29,692 nucleotides of DNA from JACOWB01 sp964373665 (GTDB lineage: Archaea > Aenigmatarchaeota > Aenigmatarchaeia > CG10238-14 > SCSR01). Location of the stretch: NCBI GenBank assembly GCA_964373665.1, contig CAYJVM010000010.1, positions 1 through 29,692 of the forward strand. The letters are read 5' to 3'. The translations under genes were made by a program, and so were the position numbers. The notes beneath the pieces were generated by a model. That model ran no database searches. It was not told the DNA's origin and saw only the letters and a list, made by a program, of their open reading frames with translations. Positions 23,401 through 29,692 of this stretch are shown one piece after another (the stretch's first letter is position 1; every line of letters starts with the position of its first letter).

Positions 23401-26400
23401 GCCTAGAGGCGCCAACAGCTACTGGGCTAGGGTGTGCGACCAGAACAATGGTTGTTCGGCTATATTGGGCGGGAGCACGGGCATGAGCTTCACATGTGTA
23501 GACACGACACCACCGACAGGAAGCATAGTGATTGACGACATCGACGATGCCGACGATGAGTACACGAAGAGAACGGATGTTAAACTGGCATTAACCTGCA
23601 ACGATCACTCGAACTGCGAGAAAATGAGCTTCTCCACGGATGGCACTACGTACGGTGCAGAGGAGAATTATGCTGCAACAAAAACTTGGATATTGTCTGG
23701 CATTGACGGACGCCAGAATGTATATGTAAAGTACAGGGATACTGCGGGCAATCAAATGGTAGCGGGCGTTTTCGATTCCATAATCCTGGACAGGGTGGCG
23801 CCTAGCTTCACCGGTAGCGGACCGACAGGAAACATAATGATTTCACCGGTCACGCTCTACGCAGACACGAATGAGCAGTCCAGCTGCAGGTACAGCGAGA
23901 CACCAAGCACTGCCACCGACCCGACAGCAGCTTACAACGCGATGGCTCAAGAAAGTGCTCCAAATAAGCAACATTCTTGGAACTTGGGCGCTATACCTGA
24001 TGGCCAAAGCAGGAATTATTACATAAGGTGTAGAGACATGGCAGGAAACGTAAATACACCCGACCTTACCATAAGTTTCACAATGGACCAGTCGCCTCCG
24101 ACAGGGAGCGTAGCGATTGACGACATCGACGATGCCGACGATGAGTACACGAAGAGAACGACAGTCGCTTTGTTATTGACCTGCAACGATCCCTCGAACT
24201 GCGCCAAAGTCAGTATATCGAACGACAACGCTAATTATGTGGAATCCAGCTTTTCAGGGACTTCAATGACAATGGATTGGACATTGTCTTCTGGCATTGA
24301 CGGTTCGAGGACAGTTTACGTCAAATACAGGGATACTGCGGGCAACTGGATGAACAGCCCTGTTACAGACACTATAACTTTGGACAGGGCGGCGCCTGGT
24401 AAAGTTTCAATTTTGAATGTTGAAGGTGACACATCATTGCCGTATCTTGACGATAACGGTGACGGACATTCAGCTATTCTAGTCAGCGGGGAAAGCGAGA
24501 TGGCATGCAAGTGGTATGGCAGCGATGATGGTTATTCTGACTCGTCTGGAACATTATGCACCACAACAAGCAATCAAGCCGCATGCCTAGTTCCCCTTTC
24601 TGGAGAGACAACTCATGAGAGGTGGATAGCATGCAAAGACAGGGCAGGAAACGGTCAAACTGCGACAAACAACAGAAAGGTTTCGTGGAACGTGGACGAC
24701 ACATTGCCTCCAATAGTCACACTTGATGCACATTCCAGTCCGACTAATGATAACACTCCGACATTTACAGGAACAGCTACAGATTTGCTGACAGACATTG
24801 ACAGCATACAATACAGATACAAGCCAAGCTCAGTCCCCTCATGGAGCGTCTGGACAAATGTTGGCTTTACGCCTAGACGCGATGTCAGCTTCAGCTTCAC
24901 GATGCCGGAGTTGGTAGACAACACTTATGACTTTGAGGTACAGGCACGTGATAAAGGATCGAACACCTACACATCTGCATCGCGCGGGCTGACAATAAAA
25001 GCTTATTCCTCCATTATATTATCTGTTTGTGTCAACGACAAATGCGACAGCAGCAACGATGCAGAAGTATCCGGCGCATACATCGACTTGGTGGTTAAGG
25101 TGCGGAACACAGGCCCTACCCAAGGTTGGTGGTTTGTCGGCGCGGAGGCTTGGAGGGTGAACGACTATACAATCGACCCTCATCTTCCCACTAACAGAGA
25201 CTCTGCCACAAGAACTGATGCCTACTACAACGGCTTGGACAAGACCGGCGGCTTGGCGCCGCATACGTCAACCAGAACAGGTGCATATTGCTATGTTGCC
25301 AACGACGCCGAACTCGCAACAAATGGCGAGAGGGATATAACATGCAGGTATCCCACCTCTTTATTCGGACCTACAACGGGCAGCCAAAGGATAATGTTCT
25401 GGGTGCACGAAAGGGACTTGGGCCAGGACAGGTACAACGACTGCGGCGGAACATCAGACAAAGCTTACTGCGGCAGTGCATACGGACAATGCTCCGGCGG
25501 CTGCTGGGGTGGCACATGGTGGTATGATGCATTGTCCAAAGCAGAACCGGCAGCAGTAAAAGTGAAGATAAGCGACGGAGCACCGCCTGAAACTATATTA
25601 ATTTCGACTCCGCCTGACCTTACCAATAGCAGAACACTGACATACAGCGGGACGGCGACTGATTTAGTGACCAGTATCAGGGGCGTGCAGTACAGGTACA
25701 AGCTGTCAACTAGCAGTACCTGGGGCGACTGGACAAATGTTGGCTTTACGCCTGTCTCCGGACCACCGCCCAGCGCCACTTTCACATTCAGCTTCACGAT
25801 GCCGACTGACGGGACTTGGAATGTCGAGGTGCGATCGCGCGACGACATAGGAAACAACAACTGGGATGCCACGCCTGCGGCTGACACTGTGACAGTGGAC
25901 ACAACAGCTCCAGAGATTTCATTTATCTCTGCTCCTACCCTCACAAGCGACAGCACGCCGACGTACAGCGGGAAGGCGGATGATACATTGAGCAATGTGG
26001 ATGACATAGAATACAGGTACAGATTGCACCCTAGCGGTGCTTGGAGCGCATGGACGAACGTTGACGCATTCACGCCTGCGCTTTCTCTTTTATTCAGCTT
26101 CACGATGCCGACATTATCCGATAACACGTACAATATTGAGGTGAGCGCGCACGACACCGGCTCCGGCCAGTGGAGCCCCCCTTACAGCCTTACGGTGCGA
26201 ATAGATACGACGCCCCCGACTATATCAATTGCGAATGTTGAGGGAGTCGTGCCTCCAGGGCCGTATAGCGACACAAACAATGATGGCAAAACCAACATTG
26301 TTATTAATGGAGAAAGCGGGATGGCATGCAAGTGGTATGACAGCGATGTTGCTTATACTGATTTGTCCGGAAATGCATGCACTCCTACCGGAAGTCCAAC

Positions 26401-28948
26401 TACGTGCACGATAAGCCCCACCACTTTTGGAAGTTATACAAAATATATAGCGTGCAAGGATTCTTTGGGCAATGCACATACCATTAGCAACAACCTACAT
26501 GTCTCATGGGAAATACCGAATATACCGCCCTCATTCACAGTTATTCCAAACGATGGAACTCCCAAGTTTACTCTGATAGAGAATAATCCAAGTGTGGGTT
26601 CAGGGAAGTCAGACGAAACAAAATCTGTAGTCATGGACTCTTCCTACATCTATGTAGCAGGTCACGATTCAGTTACAGGTGTCGCCCAACCCCGAATAGA
26701 AAAGCGCGACAAAACCACTGGGGCTTTGGTCACAGCATTCGATGGCGATGGTGTTGTGCAGAGCAGCGGTGTGACTGAAATATATGGTTTCGATATGGCG
26801 ATAGACCCTTCCTACATCTATGTAGCAGGGGCCTATGGACAAACGGCTGAGGGTAGTGTATGGAGTATAGAAAAGCGCGACAAAACCACTGGGGCTTTGG
26901 TCACAGCATTCGATGGCGATGGTGTTGTGCAGAGCAGCGGTGTGACTGAAATATATGGTTTCGATATGGCGATAGACCCTTCCTACATCTATGTAGCAGG
27001 GGCCTATGGACAAACGGCTGAGGGTAGTGTATGGAGTATAGAAAAGCGCGACAAAACCACTGGGGCTTTGGTCACAGCATTCGATGGCGANNNNNNNNNN
27101 NNNNNNNNNNNNNNNNNNNNNNNNNNNNNNNNNNNNNNNNNNNNNNNNNNNNNNNNNNNNNNNNNNNNNNNNNNNNNNNNNNNNNNNNNNAAAACCACTG
27201 GGGCTTTGGTCACAGCATTCGATGGCGATGGTGTTGTGCAGAGCAACCCCACTGTAGGTGCTTTTGGTTATGATAGCGCCAATGCTATAGCAACTGATGA
27301 AAATTATCTATATGTAGTCGGCGATGTCATAGTCGATTACAAAGGCGGAATTAATTCAGAACTCCGTATAGAAAAGCGCGACAAGGTATCAGGCCAGTTA
27401 ATATCCAGTTTTGGGACGAATGGTGTTTTTCAAGATAATACTAGTCCTCGTTCTTCGTTTGGAAAAGATATAGCAATAGATTCCTCCAGCATCTATGCGG
27501 TAGGCCGCCTTGTGAATCCTCCAACCGGCGATGACCAGTGGCGAATAAGAAAAATAGACAAAACCTTCTCAAATGTAGTTCCCGGCAAATTTGTAACCTT
27601 TAGGGCTACTGCGACAGATACCGAAGGCAACCAATGGAAACTTCTGGTTTGCAAGACAAATGCACAGAGCGGTGGAAGTTGTTCTGGAGTAACATGGTGC
27701 AGTTCAGGCCTAGTTGGCTCAGGGACGCAAGCAGAATGCTCCTATACAGCCACTGTATCAGACATTACTACAAATGCATGGTATGCATTCGCATGCGACA
27801 GCAATAATGCTTGCTCTCCGTCTGATAGTACAAACTCGCCGTTTTATGCTAACACCTTTAGTGTTTCAGCAGTATCTACTACTAGTGATTCTAGTGGACT
27901 TTGGCCGCCACAAGATGTGACTATTGATGCGTTTGACGAAAACAGAATATTTGTGACATATGATTTTTCTGCATTTGCAGGACCTTTTGTATATGACTTT
28001 AAGCTTGTCAAGTCTACAGACGGCGGTACGACATGGAGTACTCCAGTGAGTATAGACCCTTCGGCAAACATTGACGACTACAGCGGACTAATGGCGGCAG
28101 ATGCAAATACAGTGTTTGTAACTTATATTGCTTGGTCAGGCAGTTCGTACATTGTGAAATTCGCCAAATCCACTGATGGAGGCGTGACTTGGCCAGATTC
28201 TAACGTAAGAACTATACAAACAGTGACTCCATCTGCATTTTCAAATATCCGCACCACGCTTTATGCTGTCAATCCCAGCACGATATTTGTAACATATGGG
28301 GATATTGCGGCAAATGTTTTGAAATTCGCCAAATCCACTGATGGAGGCGATACATGGTCTTTTATTAGGACAGTGGACAGCACGCCCTATACAACAGCTA
28401 GCATGTCCATGTACGCTTTGGACACGAATAAAATATTCATAAGCTATCAGGACTCCACAAATCAGAAATTGAAATTCGCCAAATCCACAGACGGCGGAAA
28501 TACATGGACTAACCTGCAGTTAGATAATGTTGAGATCGCCGGTGGTGGCACTTCGATATACGCCTTGGACGAAAAAAGAATTTTCATAAGCTATTTTTCT
28601 AACCAAGAAGGAGACCTGAAATTTATAAAATCCACTGATGGAGGCAGTGTATGGTCCTCACCGATAAGAGTTGATACGGTAGGAAATGTTGGAAAATATT
28701 CGTCAGTGTATGCAAAAGACTCACATAGAATTTACACAGCGTATAGTGATGAAACGAATGATGACCTCAAGTTTGCTGAATCAGCAGACGGCGGAAATAC
28801 ATGGACTATATCGATCGTAGACTCATTTGGTTATACTGGCATGAGACCATCGATGGATTCGACAGGCAACAAACTTTTCATAGCTTATTATGATTTGACA
28901 AACAGAATTTTGAAATTTGCCAACAAACTGTCCCAAACAATCACATGA
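20462..28948 (+). CDS. Giant secreted modular protein (2828 codons as assembled, gap inside)
   Basis: The signal peptide is MKSIFFIIAAVVLLFSVSVS, cut near YAQG. Order by base position: 20535-20970 two GWNLIS-type units; 20974-21270, 24400-24700 and 26215-26515 four-cysteine CxWY/CxMY modules; 21280-21555, 23506-23790 and 24090-24390 Ig-like 'LTCxDxSxC...VYVKYRDxxGN' units; 21556-21825 and 23800-24085 'CRYS' modules; 21826, 24715, 25590 and 25905 onward 'IQYRYK...FSFTMP' Ig-like units; 22190-22785 and 25005-25570 duplicated WWYDAL modules; 26600-27560 delta-60-like beta repeats (IEKRDKTTGALVTAFDGDGV); 27900-28945 six Asp-box repeats (FAKSTDGGDTWS), a sialidase-type propeller. The product ends LKFANKLSQTIT with no transmembrane tail, so it is released or held non-covalently, unlike the other two family members. 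True length is unknown because of the N-run. Confidence 0.88.
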   Translation: MKSIFFIIAAVVLLFSVSVSYAQGLKTISLNPGWNLISISYKSFSVSSTTCDIGKLSFYNNHPIHGWQVVRDFYELDGAKGYWVRSEKSCEIRITASDEVAGENIRLKSGWNQIGSTTNPLSFESVKGRCDDLEFVLSYSPVGNIWTILNLTDNLERHKGYFVKGVNCPPITEVVSVEGYASKPYHDINDNGTTNIFIVGENGMACRMYGSDVDYTAASGEPCVVNGDRAACFVSSTVGGFAYTKHIACENSLGKGQSASENLDVTWNVQDLIPPTGTVTINNGKARTNSPSVALSLTCVDTSGCSHMLISNDNVTYSAPSAYAPTAAWVLDSSNGEKTVYVKYRDVPGNWMVLPTKDTIILDTVPPVLSDGKPTGMTRASDPTLFVETSEQATCRYSTSPADYGSMDPATESAESSSHSWKFTGLPDGPKTYYVKCKDLADNVNPANYQISFTIDTTPPTVTLNVYSPDPETAVSTPTYSGTAADALSNIDSIQYRYKPNSLGWNEWPAGDWRGVGSTTPGLPAQSVSFSFTIPEMDDMMYDIEVRAHDTGSDSWSPTNPTPAAAKDELTMRRYSSLIDSVCVKNFAGAYVCNGDVDVLYGENIELKITVVNTGPTQGWWLVGAEAWRVDNYVAPHLSRDPATRVDVYYNGLDNDGGLSPGTPNGIGSDCYVGPPIDVNNGNIAPFVAREVFCKFPASLFGNPTSDNQRIMFWVHERDLGQDRDNDCGGTSDSAYCGGAFGQFRQCPNGCFGGTWWYDALSTAEPAAVRVNIEYAPHVDPVALVGECRNGQTVTLKCLATDPNQPDRDLTVNVWAGQCNPPDDAACRASLAWITPATTDRVYYANEGMTPPAAANGAPFTKTIAAVNQPVGSAIAATCRATDNAGLVSNWGDSYPLCVVVNTNPLLSSVSTPTSVEILTTMTFSSTATDPDSGSGDMLTLYVCRNSDCNSCGPAGTGNCWGASSASISSNPSATTTCPLPRGANSYWARVCDQNNGCSAILGGSTGMSFTCVDTTPPTGSIVIDDIDDADDEYTKRTDVKLALTCNDHSNCEKMSFSTDGTTYGAEENYAATKTWILSGIDGRQNVYVKYRDTAGNQMVAGVFDSIILDRVAPSFTGSGPTGNIMISPVTLYADTNEQSSCRYSETPSTATDPTAAYNAMAQESAPNKQHSWNLGAIPDGQSRNYYIRCRDMAGNVNTPDLTISFTMDQSPPTGSVAIDDIDDADDEYTKRTTVALLLTCNDPSNCAKVSISNDNANYVESSFSGTSMTMDWTLSSGIDGSRTVYVKYRDTAGNWMNSPVTDTITLDRAAPGKVSILNVEGDTSLPYLDDNGDGHSAILVSGESEMACKWYGSDDGYSDSSGTLCTTTSNQAACLVPLSGETTHERWIACKDRAGNGQTATNNRKVSWNVDDTLPPIVTLDAHSSPTNDNTPTFTGTATDLLTDIDSIQYRYKPSSVPSWSVWTNVGFTPRRDVSFSFTMPELVDNTYDFEVQARDKGSNTYTSASRGLTIKAYSSIILSVCVNDKCDSSNDAEVSGAYIDLVVKVRNTGPTQGWWFVGAEAWRVNDYTIDPHLPTNRDSATRTDAYYNGLDKTGGLAPHTSTRTGAYCYVANDAELATNGERDITCRYPTSLFGPTTGSQRIMFWVHERDLGQDRYNDCGGTSDKAYCGSAYGQCSGGCWGGTWWYDALSKAEPAAVKVKISDGAPPETILISTPPDLTNSRTLTYSGTATDLVTSIRGVQYRYKLSTSSTWGDWTNVGFTPVSGPPPSATFTFSFTMPTDGTWNVEVRSRDDIGNNNWDATPAADTVTVDTTAPEISFISAPTLTSDSTPTYSGKADDTLSNVDDIEYRYRLHPSGAWSAWTNVDAFTPALSLLFSFTMPTLSDNTYNIEVSAHDTGSGQWSPPYSLTVRIDTTPPTISIANVEGVVPPGPYSDTNNDGKTNIVINGESGMACKWYDSDVAYTDLSGNACTPTGSPTTCTISPTTFGSYTKYIACKDSLGNAHTISNNLHVSWEIPNIPPSFTVIPNDGTPKFTLIENNPSVGSGKSDETKSVVMDSSYIYVAGHDSVTGVAQPRIEKRDKTTGALVTAFDGDGVVQSSGVTEIYGFDMAIDPSYIYVAGAYGQTAEGSVWSIEKRDKTTGALVTAFDGDGVVQSSGVTEIYGFDMAIDPSYIYVAGAYGQTAEGSVWSIEKRDKTTGALVTAFDGXXXXXXXXXXXXXXXXXXXXXXXXXXXXXXXXXXKTTGALVTAFDGDGVVQSNPTVGAFGYDSANAIATDENYLYVVGDVIVDYKGGINSELRIEKRDKVSGQLISSFGTNGVFQDNTSPRSSFGKDIAIDSSSIYAVGRLVNPPTGDDQWRIRKIDKTFSNVVPGKFVTFRATATDTEGNQWKLLVCKTNAQSGGSCSGVTWCSSGLVGSGTQAECSYTATVSDITTNAWYAFACDSNNACSPSDSTNSPFYANTFSVSAVSTTSDSSGLWPPQDVTIDAFDENRIFVTYDFSAFAGPFVYDFKLVKSTDGGTTWSTPVSIDPSANIDDYSGLMAADANTVFVTYIAWSGSSYIVKFAKSTDGGVTWPDSNVRTIQTVTPSAFSNIRTTLYAVNPSTIFVTYGDIAANVLKFAKSTDGGDTWSFIRTVDSTPYTTASMSMYALDTNKIFISYQDSTNQKLKFAKSTDGGNTWTNLQLDNVEIAGGGTSIYALDEKRIFISYFSNQEGDLKFIKSTDGGSVWSSPIRVDTVGNVGKYSSVYAKDSHRIYTAYSDETNDDLKFAESADGGNTWTISIVDSFGYTGMRPSMDSTGNKLFIAYYDLTNRILKFANKLSQTIT
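22190..22785 (+). repeat. Duplicated ~190-aa module, copy A
   Basis: It contains VVNTGPTQGWWLVGAEAWRV, QRIMFWVHERDLGQDRDNDC and GGTWWYDALSTAEPAAVRV, matched closely by 25005-25570, with long near-identical DNA stretches over the last two motifs. Six or more cysteines are conserved. Family not recognised. Confidence 0.8.
23530..23575 (+). repeat. 46-bp exact repeat, copy A
   Basis: It encodes IDDIDDADDEYTKRT at the start of an Ig-like unit and is identical in DNA to 24115-24160, while flanking parts of the units differ. Confidence 0.85.
24115..24160 (+). repeat. 46-bp exact repeat, copy B
   Basis: Identical to 23530-23575 and also at the start of an Ig-like unit. Confidence 0.85.
25005..25570 (+). 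repeat. Duplicated ~190-aa module, copy B
   Basis: Partner of 22190-22785: VRNTGPTQGWWFVGAEAWRV, QRIMFWVHERDLGQDRYNDC, GGTWWYDALSKAEPAAVKV. Confidence 0.8.
26700..27243 (+). repeat. 171-bp tandem repeats (57 aa) spanning the assembly gap
   Basis: Units begin at 26700, 26871 and 27042 with AAAAGCGCGACAAAACCACT. The first two complete units appear identical base for base. The third runs into the N-run at 27091; the sequence after the gap resumes inside another unit (27191-27243) before diverging. Each unit encodes a delta-60-like beta motif (TTGALVTAFDGDGVVQSSGV ... DPSYIYVAGAYG). The number of units in the genome is unknown. Confidence 0.9.
27091..27190. other. Assembly gap (100 Ns)
   Basis: The run is exactly 100 Ns, a conventional placeholder of unknown length. 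The phase does not fit: the next unit start would be at ~27180, 138 bases after 27042 instead of 171. The run therefore hides an unknown number of tandem repeat units. Confidence 0.95.
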
Positions 28949-29016
28949 TCCAGTGGGTAATCGCTGAGCCCCGGCAGGAAGTGTTTGACTGATAACAGAA
29001 CTGTTTCCGGATAAAT

Positions 29017-29427
29017 TTATGGCCATCCCAGGAAAAACGTTCCTTCCGCATCCGCCTTGTCAGTGGTCACCCTCAAATTAAACTCGACTATAGTGCCCAG
29101 CTCTTCCGAGCACGGCGCTAACGAATAGTCGAAAGTGGCCCTATAGTTCTTGTCCCTCGCAAAATCCAGCACAAAGTCCCTGTACTCAGCCAAGCTATAG
29201 CTGAGGTCATCGCAGCTTTCGCTGCCTTCAACAACCACTCCTGCCTTTTCCCGTATATTGTCGAATGTGAACAGCTCGTCCGTCATCGCAACCGTGGACG
29301 TGTCTGGCACTCTTGAAGGCTCGAGCCATCTCCCGACGAAGAAAAGGATGACAACTATGGTGGCGGCGGAGACTATGAAAAACTGGCCTTTATTCGATCT
29401 TGACGAACTGCGCGTGCGGGACGCCAT
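29017..29427 (-). CDS. Class III signal peptide (prepilin-like) protein
   Basis: The 136-residue protein has a basic N-terminus (ASRTRSSSRSN) followed directly by KGQFFIVSAATIVVILFFVG, the K-G-Q plus hydrophobic helix of archaeal class III prepilin-type signal peptides. Processing by a FlaK/EppA-like peptidase would be expected before the Q. The rest is a small extracellular domain with two cysteines (ESCDDLSY, LAPCSEE) that may form a disulfide. Such single-helix proteins assemble into type IV pilus-like structures or stay membrane-anchored. The second of two adjacent ATGs (29427) is used; it is 27 nt from a TATA element at 29451. No pilus assembly ATPase is in the window. Confidence 0.75.
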   Translation of the reverse strand: MASRTRSSSRSNKGQFFIVSAATIVVILFFVGRWLEPSRVPDTSTVAMTDELFTFDNIREKAGVVVEGSESCDDLSYSLAEYRDFVLDFARDKNYRATFDYSLAPCSEELGTIVEFNLRVTTDKADAEGTFFLGWP

Positions 29428-29450
29428 CAATATTGATAACGTTTTCCTTC

Positions 29451-29458
29451 GATATAAA
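29451..29458. promoter_or_regulatory. TATA element, possibly divergent
   Basis: GATATAAA on the plus strand, TTTATATC on the minus strand. It is 27 nt from the prepilin-like start (minus) and 25 nt from the small ORF at 29480 (plus), so it could serve either direction. Confidence 0.5.
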
Positions 29459-29479
29459 GCTGGCTTAAGAATAATAATT

Positions 29480-29581
29480 ATGCAGGGGTTAACTAAAGAG
29501 GAAATAACGAAAAATCACAACGATTTAGTAGAACTTATTGGAAATAACGTACGATCCGAGAGTTCGTGCAATGAATATTAA
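29480..29581 (+). CDS. Tiny hypothetical ORF (33 aa)
   Basis: MQGLTKEEITKNHNDLVELI and on to SSCNEY-stop is short but has helix-like composition (LTKEEITKNHNDLVELIGNN) and a TATA element 25 nt upstream. It could be a genuine small protein or the 5' remnant of a larger gene. No family recognised. Confidence 0.3.
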   Translation: MQGLTKEEITKNHNDLVELIGNNVRSESSCNEY

Positions 29582-29634
29582 TTTCTGAGCGTGACTATGT
29601 GTAGAAACACTTCATCTTCTAAATATATAATCAT

Positions 29635-29646
29635 CTATTTAAATAG
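29635..29646. promoter_or_regulatory. Palindromic TATA/operator before the terminal gene
   Basis: CTATTTAAATAG is a perfect 12-bp palindrome centred 27 nt before the ATG at 29668. A similar half-site (GTAAATAGAT) follows at ~29655. A palindrome over the TATA box is typical of autoregulated antitoxin promoters. Confidence 0.45.
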
Positions 29647-29667
29647 TTGAAGATGTAAATAGATTAT

Positions 29668-29692
29668 ATGAGAACCAAAACTATCACAGTTA
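29668..29692 (+). CDS. Start of a probable VapB-type antitoxin gene (runs off window)
   Basis: Only MRTKTITV is visible. Archaeal VapB/ribbon-helix-helix antitoxins often start in this way (M-x-T-K-T-I-x-V), and the palindromic promoter fits. This is inference from eight residues. Confidence 0.35.

Noticed and set aside
26669..27013. Minus-strand repetitive ORF across the tandem repeats
   Set aside because: It is an antisense reflection of the 171-bp repeats; the plus frame encodes a recognisable beta-repeat protein.
26700..27243. CRISPR array
   Set aside because: The repeats are contiguous 171-bp units without short repeats and unique spacers, and they are in frame within a protein.
29258..29581. 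107-codon plus-strand ORF overlapping the prepilin-like gene
   Set aside because: Most of it is antisense to the KGQ-bearing protein; only the last 33 codons from 29480 have their own promoter-like element.

Overview
The window looks like accessory DNA from an archaeon, most likely a small-genome DPANN-type lineage. The evidence is: AT-rich TATA elements 25-35 nt upstream of many starts with little or no leader, a class III (KGQ-type) prepilin-like protein, PIN, MNT/HEPN and HicBA toxin-antitoxin genes, an archaeal AAA ATPase with a DUF4143-type C-terminus, and two very large cysteine-containing surface proteins. The phylum is an inference; no rRNA, tRNA or universal marker gene is present. 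A run of 100 Ns (27091-27190) marks an assembly gap.

Layout. 1-2300: two diverged, same-orientation IS481-type elements (one cut by the window edge, one complete) flank a small membrane-protein gene and a DUF433/PIN-like toxin-antitoxin pair. 2321-3244: hicBA and a truncated PIN-domain gene. 3306-13676: a surface-protein locus with a secreted caspase/legumain-like protein whose expected nucleophile Cys is Ser, a small single-pass membrane protein, and a 2543-residue exported cysteine-rich protein with a C-terminal LPEF-transmembrane-basic tail. 13700-15620: an AAA/DUF4143 ATPase gene lying between two near-identical ~160 bp copies of that tail. 15620-17304: two copies of a ~120 bp multi-hairpin element resembling non-autonomous IS200/IS605 relatives, bracketing a small helical protein, a PIN-like protein and an HTH-PUR-like regulator. 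17446-18714: a smaller exported protein built from the same modules as the giants. 18852-20060: an MNT/HEPN pair with a clear palindromic operator. 20097-20461: decayed gene fragments. 20462-28948: a second giant secreted protein (2828 codons as assembled) with GWNLIS, Ig-like, delta-60-like and Asp-box modules and perfect 171 bp tandem repeats that contain the assembly gap. 29017-29692: a prepilin-like protein, a tiny ORF and the first codons of a probable antitoxin.

How it fits together. Three exported proteins (6045-13676, 17446-18714, 20462-28948) share modules: a four-cysteine 'CxWYxSD' module (five copies in three genes), a DUF1554-like lectin-fold domain (two genes), 'CRY...YVKC' modules and an LPEF tail (two genes plus a stranded third copy). 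They look like one modular family diversified by duplication and recombination, probably displayed on or released from the cell surface for attachment. The intervening DNA is a mosaic of toxin-antitoxin genes, mobile-element pieces and gene remnants, typical of a recombination-prone island.
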